A stretch of DNA of 64,000 nt from Nectonema munidae (taxonomy: Eukaryota > Nematomorpha > Nectonematoida > Nectonematidae), in assembly GCA_030549495.1 (NCBI GenBank), contig JAUIRK010001040.1, positions 558,001 through 622,000 on the forward strand. The letters are read 5' to 3'. Positions 56,701 through 64,000 of this stretch are shown one piece after another. The translations under genes were made by a program, and so were the position numbers. The number at the start of each line of letters is the position of its first letter. The stretch's first letter is position 1. Under the pieces are notes generated by a model that saw nothing but the letters and a program-made list of their open reading frames with translations, did no database searches and was not told the origin of the DNA.

Positions 56701-57837
56701 ACCACAGTTGAATTTACAAAAATAAAATCGTTTACAAATCTTCTGCGTTACATTAGATAACGTTTGATTATTATTCTGGTCGTTAACGGGTTCATCGAGA
56801 ATGCAGAAATGAATGCTTTGCATCAGAAGGTCATGGTAGTACCGAATACAGGCATCTAGATAAGCTGACTAAAGTCCCCATTTTCTCATCATGATTGGAA
56901 GAAAGATTTTCGTATAAATGAAACAATTAAGAAAGCAAGTAAGGAACTATATTTTATTCATTTATACAAAAAAACAATAGATTGAAGCAGATTAATATAA
57001 AAATAGTGGAACATTTTGATACACGGTACTACCCGTGCATCGATAAAAAGCCAATTGCATTGGAAAGACGTTTATCGATGCACGGATAGTGCAACATTAC
57101 CTCCCCCCTTAATGCTAATTTCTAGATATGACCCTGCTATAATATAAACTTTGTCTTTAAAATTTATGCAATAATAAAACATCTTTTAAGATAGTGAAAA
57201 ATGCAAATTTTTAATAAGTAGTAATGCTTTACCCTAACTTATGATATTTTGGGGTATTTTAGCGTGTTTACTTATTCGAAATAGACCATTAGGAAATATA
57301 AAACAAATATATGGAAGTGCATAAAGCCGAATTTTTGAGTGATTGGAACGGGTGCGCCAAAATTCATAAGGAATAGTAACTTCAGATTTGAATATACAGG
57401 GTGATTCAAAAGTATCCATCATCATACATAGCAAAAAAGTATTTATATAATTATAAGAACACTAAGAACAGTGTATTTATGTAATCAAGTTCTATAGAAG
57501 ATTTGTATTAGTAAGATTTATAGTATTTATATAATTATAAGAACAGTGTAGTTATGTAATCAAGTTCTATAGAAGATTTGTATTACTAAGATTTATTCAT
57601 TCTTAAAAAAATTTTTTGTGTGACGACTTTTTAATCACCCTGACACTCTACTACATGAACAGAAATTCTGAAAAAGGAATTGGTAAAAAGTTATACTTTA
57701 AGCATCTCATCTTGATTCTGGATCAAAAGCTTGACTCTTTCAATGGGAGCAGCAACCGTTTTAGAAATGATGGCAGCAGCACCACTCAGAGCAAAATTTT
57801 CAGCAAAAGAAATCGTTTGTCCTTTGGATTCCGACAT
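47619..57837 (-). CDS. ADP/ATP carrier-like mitochondrial carrier, 5 exons, complete
   Basis: Inner-membrane exchanger of matrix ATP for cytosolic ADP. Exons, in coding order, are 57837-57697, 54516-54370, 54054-53728, 49287-49101 and 47740-47619. All introns are GT/AG and phases agree, giving 307 residues, close to the usual 300 or so. Carrier motifs: PIERVK (31-36), SLDYCR (135-140) and PIDTIR (235-240). RRRMMM (240-245) is the ADP/ATP carrier signature. [20 protein letters not shown] is the end of repeat 1 and [10 protein letters not shown] the Tyr-rich helix of repeat 2. Oddities: the Pro of the second PxDxxR motif is Ser (TCG for CCG), and the last helix reads [10 protein letters not shown] where KGAWSNVLRG is usual. 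No break was seen, so this looks like a working but diverged paralogue. Introns hold pogo, SINE, mariner-like and hAT-MITE insertions. Confidence 0.93.
47810..47970. mobile_element. decayed copy of the 11.1 kb MITE family
   Basis: CATGTTCAAAGCCTGGTCTG, TTATATCCAGACTAGACCGC and ACAGAAGTTAAGGACTGGAT align with 11132-11304. It lies in intron 4 of the ADP/ATP carrier gene. Confidence 0.6.
49101..49287 (-). CDS. ADP/ATP carrier exon 4 (repeat 3, RRRMMM)
   Basis: The acceptor CTATTTTTAG precedes 49287 and the donor GTTCGT follows 49101. It encodes [20 protein letters not shown], then [16 protein letters not shown] and [11 protein letters not shown], plus the first base of a Gly codon. RRRMMM is known to mark ADP/ATP carriers among mitochondrial carriers. 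Confidence 0.95.
49395..49455. mobile_element. TTAA-type MITE, partial copy
   Basis: ATTAATCAGACGATATATAT with AAAGCAGAAGATTTTCACAC matches the core of the copies at 18.7 and 21.8 kb; the ends are not preserved. Confidence 0.5.
49456..51967. other. ADP/ATP carrier intron 3, part without a recognised gene
   Basis: It holds a direct repeat pair (about 50308-50395 and 50994-51083: TCTTTCACCTCACTCAAAT ... TCCAAATTCTTTTAGA). There is also a lone hAT-like end CAGTGGTTCACAAACTTTC at about 50274. Nothing coding was recognised. Confidence 0.45.
51968..52394. mobile_element. hAT-type MITE, 427 bp
   Basis: The ends CAGTGGTTCCCAACC and GGTTGGGAACCACTG form a 15-bp perfect inverted repeat. The flanks TTCTAGAC and TTCTAGAT match at 7 of 8 positions. 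It lies in ADP/ATP carrier intron 3. Confidence 0.85.
52455..53090 (+). mobile_element. pogo/Tigger-like transposase fragment
   Basis: The + strand encodes the CENP-B-type binding part [20 protein letters not shown] (52600-52660) with [12 protein letters not shown]. Then come decayed core pieces [20 protein letters not shown] and the end [20 protein letters not shown] with [12 protein letters not shown], and, in another frame, VMAIIPGG. These match the W-C-x2-[15 protein letters not shown] and (A/I)-x-I-P-G-G blocks of pogo transposases. The catalytic region is interrupted and terminal repeats were not found. Confidence 0.75.
53251..53340 (+). repeat. tRNA-derived SINE, copy 4 (3' truncated)
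   Basis: GCGAGTAGGGTTGGTTAGAT (A-box), TTGGGTTCGATCCCCAATC (B-box) and TTTCCTCATAGTT. The A-box half matches copies 1 and 3 best. It lies in intron 3 of the ADP/ATP carrier gene. Confidence 0.7.
53728..54054 (-). CDS. ADP/ATP carrier exon 3 (repeat 2)
   Basis: The acceptor CGTTTTAG precedes 54054 and the donor GTAAG follows 53728. It encodes 109 residues from [13 protein letters not shown] through [20 protein letters not shown] and [11 protein letters not shown] to [13 protein letters not shown]. The repeat-2 motif reads SLDYCR in place of the usual PLDFAR; the change from Pro to Ser needs only one base. Everything around it is conserved, so the substitution looks real, but it could be a sequencing error. 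Confidence 0.95.
54370..54516 (-). CDS. ADP/ATP carrier exon 2
   Basis: The acceptor TTATTTTAAG precedes 54516 and the donor GTAAGT follows 54370. It encodes 49 residues from [19 protein letters not shown] to [19 protein letters not shown] and AFK. The phase is 0 at both ends. This is the matrix loop and second helix of repeat 1, nearly canonical. Confidence 0.95.
54712..55261. mobile_element. hAT-type MITE, 550 bp
   Basis: The ends are CAGTGATTCCCAAACTTT and, reversed, CATTCGTTCCAAAACTGT. The flanking 8-bp duplication TTCTAAAA is exact (54704-54711 and 55262-55269). It lies in ADP/ATP carrier intron 1, next to a C-rich low-complexity tract at 54570-54645. Confidence 0.87.
55262..56690. other. 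ADP/ATP carrier intron 1, part without a recognised gene
   Basis: It contains decayed repeat sequence with AATCAGAATCAGAATC-type stretches at about 55975-56130 that also occur near 61530-61690. No gene was recognised. Confidence 0.35.
56691..56794. mobile_element. TTAA-type MITE, copy 5
   Basis: In reverse complement it reads CCGTTAACGACCAGAATAAT, then GCAGAAGATTTGTAAACGAT, CTGTGGTCGATAATAATCGG and CTGTTAA. It matches the 18.7 kb copy; one outer TTAA has become TTCA. Confidence 0.65.
57033..57085. repeat. 15-bp perfect inverted repeat (hairpin)
   Basis: CCGTGCATCGATAAA (57033-57047) and TTTATCGATGCACGG (57071-57085) with a 23-base loop. The stem extends outward to ACTAC/GTAGT-like pairing with one mismatch. 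Confidence 0.8.
57397..57642. mobile_element. mariner-like MITE with internal tandem duplication
   Basis: The ends are CAGGGTGATTCAAAAGTATCC and, reversed, CAGGGTGATTAAAAAGTCGTC. A TA precedes the left end, but AC follows the right. Inside, about 75-80 bp are tandemly duplicated (57440-57521 and 57523-57595; TATTTATATAATTATAAGAA). It lies 55 bases from the end of ADP/ATP carrier exon 1. Confidence 0.65.
57697..57837 (-). CDS. ADP/ATP carrier exon 1 (start codon)
   Basis: The ATG is the complement of 57835-57837, and the donor GTATAA follows 57697. It encodes 47 residues starting [19 protein letters not shown], with [26 protein letters not shown] is the first mitochondrial-carrier motif, and the start fits the length and sequence of ADP/ATP carriers (M...ISFA.DF..GG). 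A mariner-like short repeat ends 55 bases from the donor. Confidence 0.93.
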
Positions 57838-60603
57838 TTGATAGAAGCTTCGTGGAAATGCAAAAAATGGGAGGTAGAAGGAAGATGCGAGCGGAAAAAT
57901 GAAACTTCGTTAACGATCTTTCAAATTAAAATCTAGAATGAGATTAATCCTATTTTTGAACTTTAGAACTTATTTCTTATAAACCCAATTGGTAAAGTAG
58001 AATTAAATAAAATGGTCTGTTTCAAAGAGTGATGGCCTGGGTTACGGTTCCCAAAAGAAATTTCATACTTTCAAACTTTCATTTTTTCATACAGTAAAAT
58101 CGTATCCGAATAAAAAATAGGATATTTAAAAAAAGAATCAAATTTTTGGAAAAAAATGAAAAAAACAACAAAAAAAATTAAGATTTTTGATGTTTTTTAA
58201 GTTCTATTTTTTATATTATTTATTTAAAGAGACAAATTGTAAACCAATTGAAGATATGGAAATCAAACATTTTCGTAATATATACTTTATAATTAATCTT
58301 GGTATATGCAATTGCAATATTACTTATCTCTCTATGATACCCAATGTAGATCTAAGCAGCAGATCTTACACATGATATACTGTATCTCTCAAAGTTTACG
58401 AAAAACAATATCATTTTCTTCCATCAATTGCAATAAGTGTATTTTTACATACTTATTTGTAAATGGTTACAACTGCACCAAGTGAAAGGAACTTCCGCTT
58501 AGCTGGATTTGAATTCGAGTCAAAACGCCCGAACACCCGATACAAGAACGTCTGAAACTTGAATCTACGCTCTTTTCCAATTATTATTATCTTATACATT
58601 TTTCTAAGAATATGCTAAATTTAACACTTTGTTGTTTCACATGCATAAAAACAGATACAGGATTCCTAATTTATCCATCTTATCGTATCGAATTACTCCA
58701 GAAATTTTGAACGAAAATCAGAAATTATTTATATTCTTGTTTTCCTGTTTAAATTAGTCACATCTTTTCTGGTTTTAAACTGATTTTCCATTTAAATTGG
58801 TAGTTTAATTGTTTTTCAAGCCAAAGAAATAATGTATTTTTGTATGATCACTTTTATCTTTCAAGTCAAATTGATTGATCACTATCATTTCGTGTCAAAT
58901 CGACCGTTTTGAAAACTGTCCAAATAGAATAAACTTCAAAAAATAGTAACACCCGAATTATTATTTTTGGGCGTTTTGACCCGTCACCGCTGGATTTATA
59001 GTTAATGAAAGAACACATTTGCTTATAATTTTCATTGTTCAATAAACCCGCATACCCGCGCAGGACTCTACCACAAACATCAAAAAATGATATACCATTT
59101 TTACTTCCAAATTCTATTTTGTCTTTTTTAAATTCTCATTTTTCTTTTTTAAGTCCAAAATTTGCATTTTTCAATTTTATTTTGAATGAAAGAGTGTTTC
59201 AAAATTGAAAAATAGTATATTTCTAAAGTTTAACTTTAATCAAAATTAATCTTTTGCCACAATCAAAAATGCCTGTTTCCTAGTATATATAAGCTATCGG
59301 AATTTCTTCCAAACTTCTAGGATAACCTTTGTCATATAAAATATAAAGGTGGATTTTGGGAACTTTCAAATTGATATTCATTTACTTTGTGATTGCAATA
59401 AATTTTTTATTCCAAATTTAGAGAAAAATTCACAACAAATTCAAAAATTAAATCCCAACTTAAATTTGCATACATCCCTTGCAAATATTACTCACTGCCG
59501 TTCCTAGATAGAAAGTTTTAAAAAGTATCAAATCATATAAATGTAATGTCTCTATATTAGCAGTGAACACTTCCTATATCGCCTTCGCTCCAAAGGTCAG
59601 TCTCGTCAAGAGCTTTAACACAAGGTCATTTTCCAAAATTTAAAGTGACTCTTAAAAATCATGCAAAATAATTAATGACAATTTAAAATTATTTTTTTCA
59701 CAAATAGTTGTTGATTGAATGAGAGAGAACATTAAATCGAATCGAATTGTAATTTCCGCTCGCAAAAACTTTCATGGATTTCATCAATGCTTTGGAAATT
59801 ATTGACCACGCGTGGTCGATGATATCTTAAAAAGATTAGCTTACCTTTTTCTATTCTGCTAATTATTTTTTATCGCAAATAGGATGATGAAGGGAAAAAG
59901 GAGGAAAAATAATGAAGCGCAAAGTGAATCAAGAAGAAGCAGAGAATTAAAAAGACAAGGAAAAACGAGTGTACCTGAATACAAGGTCAATAAAATTTTG
60001 CGCGACTACCGCCTATCACTAAACATGACCAAAAATGAAAACGAACTTACGTCAGTGATGTTATTATTAATGCACCGTGGTGAAAAGACAAGCTTGCTCG
60101 CAAAGACACACACACACACACACACGCTCAAAACAATCAATGAAGGAAAAAGGTCAAAACAGAAAAAGTGATGTAAAGAAGAAATTCCAAAAGTACTGCT
60201 ATTCATTTAGCAATGAGCATATATTGAGGTTATGCTTTACTGAAATATTGATTTGAGGTTTGAGAGAGAGAGAGAGAGAGAGAACTTTTCAAGTATGAGA
60301 TCAGCATACTACGGCAATATTTGTGAATTACAATAGATAAAATGGTTCGTCATAATCCGGGTTGTGGGGTCGGAAAAATGTTGAGACTTGCGACTCACCG
60401 TACTTGCAATTTTTCGACACCGAATTCACTTTTTATGATTCTGAGACCACAACTCCCATATGTGTATAAAAATCAATTTTTCTGTTTCAAATACTATAAA
60501 TCTCCAAATTCTAATTATGTAAAATTGCTTTACCGACATCAGTTCTAAATTATTAACTCAATTTTCAATCTATAAGTAATGTTAAAAGTGTGATTACATG
60601 TAC
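57838..60603. other. region upstream of the ADP/ATP carrier gene
   Basis: The carrier's promoter should lie just above 57838, but I can point to no core element. It also holds an inverted pair GTCAAAACGCCC (about 58519) and GGGCGTTTTGAC (about 58969), perhaps ends of an old MITE, an (AC)n run at about 60108-60126 and a (GA)n run at about 60263-60283. No gene was recognised. Confidence 0.4.
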
Positions 60604-60986
60604 TAGAGATGTATCGGATATCCGCATTCGCATATGCCCATCATACGCTAAAATATTTACATCCGCTTTACATATTCATCCGCGGATTCTTTTCATGTTA
60701 ACATTCGCATCCGCATCCGCAATTTAAAATCAATTTTTATAAATATCTATTGAAACTTTTCGTATTTTTTTATTTAAAACTTACAAGATTTATGTCTTTA
60801 AATTCTAGTAAAAAATATAAAAAAGGGATTAAAATAAGATACTGTAAAATATAAAACATAACTTTTTAAAAATATTTTATATTCGCATCCGCATAAGAAT
60901 TTATTTTGGATATCCGCATCCGCTAGGATGTCAAATAAAATATCCGCATCCACGGATCTCAAAAATTCACACCAGATACATCTCTA
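60604..60986. mobile_element. hAT-type MITE (AGAGATGTATC family), 383 bp, clean ends
   Basis: The ends are TAGAGATGTATCGG and, reversed, TAGAGATGTATCTG. The exact 8-bp duplication ACATGTAC lies on both sides (60596-60603 and 60987-60994). The interior is full of ATCCGCATCCGC-like steps. Confidence 0.88.
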
Positions 60987-62697
60987 ACATGTACCATATT
61001 TCAAGGTGCTTTGTGAATTTCGATTTTGATAGTCATTGAATGATGTCATGAATCTTGAACGCTTCTCGTTTATGTTACAACGCAAAGCGCTTGATCTATT
61101 TTCTTCAACATACTTCATTAAAATGTTCTATTGGTTTGTATTTGTAGTTTAGTGTCTTTTTTGCATTGTCTTCGAAAATAAGTTTCAAATGATTGTTTAT
61201 AACCTTTTTATTTAGGCCAAAACATTAGCATTCAAAACTAAATGTATCCTAGATTATTTTTCCAAAAGTGTTTGGTTCAAAATTACATTCCAAAAACTTT
61301 AGATTCATAAACTGAGCTTTGTTTTTTTTACAAATTAATTTTAACGTAAAATAAAAAAGTTCATTCTTTAATTTTATTCCATTTTTCTGCCTTTCTCTGA
61401 GTTGCAAAAACACAACGTGTTAGGAACTAAAATAATAAAGGTATAATGATTTTTTACATGGACATAAAAAAGAATATCTTTGAATTCATTTTTAAATCTA
61501 CCAATTATGAATATAACTAAATTTTTAAAATCAGAGTCAGAGTGGAGCAACGTTGGGCACTAAGGAGAGAGACTATGGATTTTTCTTTTAATCTAACATA
61601 TGTGAATATAACTGTTTTTAAAATCAGAGTCGCAATAAATATTATGCCCCGACTCAGAATCCTTCTCAAAACGTGAGACTCTACCGACTCTGACCTGGTT
61701 ATAGTAAAAAATCAAATAGCATTTATGTGATTTCAGCCAGACATTTCAATTAATCAACTTTCTGGTTATGAAACAGGGGAAAGACAAATCTAGAAAAAAA
61801 TTAACATTTTTTAAAGTTTTATCGTCCTATTTCTATTTTCTTTGTTTTAATTTTAGAAAAATTCACTATTGAAAGAGAAGCAAGTTTTGTAAGTTCTTTC
61901 TTAATAAATAAAAAGCAAATTGTGTTCTCTGAAGGGGCAAATCCACTCAATTTGTTCTTATAAGTTATATCAACGATGTACTTGATAGGATACCATTGAT
62001 ATATCAAAGTGGAGTACACTCTTCTTTCACAAAAGTAAACTTCATTTGATTAAGCTATGCATTGATACGCTCACAATATAGAGATAAAACTCCTTTAGCG
62101 ATCAGTGATCAGTACCGATTCATAATAAAAAAAATTTAAAATTAAAAAAAAAAAAATTTAATAAATTAATTAAAAATTTTTTTATTTAAATTTTTAATTA
62201 AAATTTTATAATTTTTATGTTGTAAAATCACTGATCATCAAACAGTGAAAAAAATTTCAGGAACTCACTTTATTTTTCGAAGAAGAAATGTAGCCTCTCC
62301 CAAGTTCACATCTACATCTATAAAAGCAGGCCTGGAAAGCAATAGAAAAATAAAAACAGTACTCAATTCAAAGACAAAATTATTTATTCGTTTAAATGTG
62401 ACTTATTGGCAAAAATGGTAAATGACCACGTTTGGTAAATGGATGCAATATGTTACGCAAAACGATCCACTCAATGACCATTTTTCGCTCTCAATGGAAC
62501 TGCTTCCCGATGATATAAACGTATTCATATCTTTTCCAAAAAAATCTATTTTTACAACTATTTCAATTGGCTGCCGTTAACCTTTAAATGTTCCAGCTTA
62601 CATTGTTTCTTTTTTGCGTTTATTTCATTGATTCGATTTTTTGATTTCAATGAACGTTGAAAGTGTTAGTAAATATATTTTTTCTCTCTTCTTTTAG
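60987..62697. other. intergenic, no confident feature
   Basis: It contains TCAGAGTCAGAG/GACTCTGAC-type decayed repeats at 61530-61690 and an A/T palindromic tract at about 62130-62215. If the 62.7 kb exon is real, its upstream exons may lie here or beyond, but none was found. Confidence 0.35.
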
Positions 62698-62913
62698 TAC
62701 TCAGAGTGGTATTGATGGGTTTAATTATTGCGGAGAAGCTTGCTCAAAATGGATTCAATATGTTTGCATTGAAGTACACAAGAAATTATTGAAAATGTCG
62801 AAAGCAAATTTTTCCATAGAAAATATCACCGTGGTGAGTTTCGCGAAGGACAGTGGTGGGTGCTTGGATAAATTGAAAGATGATTTAAAAATGTTATATG
62901 GTAGAGCTGCGTG
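62698..62913 (+). CDS. possible terminal exon, weak resemblance to a macro-like domain end
   Basis: The acceptor TCTTCTTTTAG ends at 62697. The frame reads TQSGIDGFNYCGEACSKWI, then HKKLLKMSKANFSIENITVV and SFAKDSGGCLDKLKDDLKML before TGA at 62911-62913. The layout S-G-I-x-G-F ... A ... I-x-x-V-x-V-V-S-F recalls the last loop, helix and strand of macro (ADP-ribose-binding) domains. The similarity is short and I could not find an upstream exon. Alternatives are a pseudo-exon or an unrelated protein. A hAT MITE starts 48 bases after the stop. Confidence 0.35.
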
Positions 62914-62961
62914 ATCGAAGTGAAAAAACCCTAAAAAGAGAAATTTCAAAGTATGTTGCAC

Positions 62962-63110
62962 CAGTGATGTAGCCAGAGGGGGGGGGGGGCAAGGGGGGCA
63001 GTCCCCCCCCCAAATAATTTTATTTCCAATATGCTTGCCCCCTAAATTCCTTGCATGCCCTCTTAAATTCCTTGCATGCCCCCCAACTTCCATTTTTGGC
63101 TACGCCACTG
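62962..63110. mobile_element. hAT-type MITE, 149 bp, with G/C-homopolymer core
   Basis: The ends are CAGTGATGTAGCCA and, reversed, CAGTGGCGTAGCCA. The exact 8-bp duplication TGTTGCAC lies on both sides (62954-62961 and 63111-63118). The interior contains long runs of G and C that pair with each other. Confidence 0.9.
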
Positions 63111-63140
63111 TGTTGCACTGTAAAAATGATTGTAATAGAT

Positions 63141-63588
63141 CAGGGGTTCCCAACCTGGGATTCGCGAGCCCTTGGGGGTTCGTTTCACTTTTTTCAAGGG
63201 ATACTTTATAAAGGTATCTGAAATTTTTTTTAAAATTTCTAACTGATATATACCACCCACATACATAAAATGGGTTGAAAATTTTCCCCAAAACCATAAT
63301 AAAAAATAATTGAAAGTTGTTTTTCAGTATCATGAAAAATACACACACTCATAGAAAAATGCAGGTAATTTACTACTTTCTATTTGAAGAACTGGTAAAA
63401 TCATATTTTTAGTAATGTATGGCGCATTTAAACAGTGCTGCTCTCTTGACAATGTGCAGTGATTCTTTTTAACATAAAATGAATTAGTGTGAAAAATCAA
63501 GATAAAAAACTAAAAAAATTATTAGGGGTTCGCCTAAGGCTGAAAATTTTTAAGGGGTACTTGGTGAAAAAAAGGTTTGGAACTTCTG
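63141..63588. mobile_element. hAT-type MITE, 448 bp
   Basis: The ends are CAGGGGTTCCCAACCT and, reversed, CAGAAGTTCCAAACCT. The exact 8-bp duplication TAATAGAT lies on both sides (63133-63140 and 63589-63596). Just inside each end is a GGGGTTCG motif. It starts only 22 bases after the previous MITE's target copy. Confidence 0.9.
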
Positions 63589-63596
63589 TAATAGAT

Positions 63597-64000
63597 GGTT
63601 GCAGTGTTTATAAAAATATTGAAGGAATCAATAATGGGCGGTACAAGATCATTTGTAAGGATGGAATAATTGAAGTGAATAATTATAATTAACAGGATGA
63701 CGACCAGAAACATGCAATTTGCAAACTCAAGACATTCATTATTCAATATCACCAAAAAGACCCCTTTCAAAAAAGGGAAAACTTTTTTAGTTATTACCTC
63801 CCTGAACGTTTAAAAGCAAAAGAAAAAAACACTGACATACTGGAGAAATGATTGCAGGTTCCTAGATTAGCACAAAGGTATTTAGCAGACCTAGTTCCTG
63901 TGAAAGACTAAATTCAGAGTATCTGGAAAAATCTTCGAGAGGATGTGTTTAAAAATCACGATTGTATATCATCATGTTCATGCTTTCTTCCACATACACA
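63597..64000. other. right edge, no feature recognised
   Basis: AT-rich sequence without a convincing gene or repeat. Confidence 0.35.

Noticed and set aside
59884-60171. 95-codon plus-strand frame rich in Lys and Thr-His repeats
   Set aside because: Part of it is the (AC)n microsatellite at 60108-60126, the rest is low-complexity A-rich sequence, and no splice or domain context was seen.
62755-63093. Minus-strand frame with Gly- and Pro-rich repeats
   Set aside because: It reads through the 149-bp MITE with its G and C runs and then antisense of the candidate exon.
1-64000. CRISPR arrays, bacterial operons, ribosome binding sites, riboswitches or rRNA genes
   Set aside because: The sequence is eukaryotic with spliced genes; no regular spacer array, rRNA-like block or bacterial gene layout was seen.

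Overview
This is a stretch of AT-rich eukaryotic nuclear DNA. It holds two intron-containing host genes and a dense layer of mostly decayed transposons. The mix of hAT, piggyBac, MULE, pogo, Jockey/CR1-like and RTE elements, tRNA-derived SINEs and long introns suggests an arthropod, perhaps a crustacean such as a copepod. That is inference from repeat style; no lineage marker was read directly.

Host gene 1, + strand, 8.7-40.3 kb: a cation diffusion facilitator (CDF) transporter of the manganese type. Seven exons join with matching splice phases into about 537 residues. A Ser/Pro-rich N-terminus is followed by the CDF membrane core, with a DxxxD in TM2 and another in TM5, and a cytoplasmic C-terminal domain. 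The first exon shown starts two bases into a codon, so at least one more exon lies upstream.

Host gene 2, - strand, 57.8-47.6 kb: an ADP/ATP carrier (mitochondrial carrier family). Five exons join in phase into a complete 307-residue protein with RRRMMM and three carrier repeats. The invariant Pro of the second repeat's motif is Ser.

Elsewhere: the left edge (0.6-2.5 kb, - strand) is a decayed MULE transposase that keeps short introns. CDF intron 2 holds a LINE interrupted by piggyBac and hAT remnants. CDF introns 4 and 6 each hold an element of one hAT-related family. The 33.15-35.15 kb copy has 17-bp perfect terminal repeats and an exact 8-bp target duplication; the 23.76-26.22 kb copy keeps a near full-length transposase. 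CDF intron 6 also holds a block (36.3-38.7 kb) that recurs at 44.9-46.3 kb. The first copy carries an open 166-codon reading frame of unknown nature that the second lacks. The ANT introns hold pogo, hAT-MITE, mariner-like and SINE insertions. A possible terminal exon resembling the end of a macro-like domain lies at 62.7 kb.

At least nine short inverted-repeat elements were delimited by eye, six of them with perfect 8-bp target duplications. A separate TTAA-bounded MITE family is scattered through the window, and one of its copies abuts a piggyBac transposase fragment.
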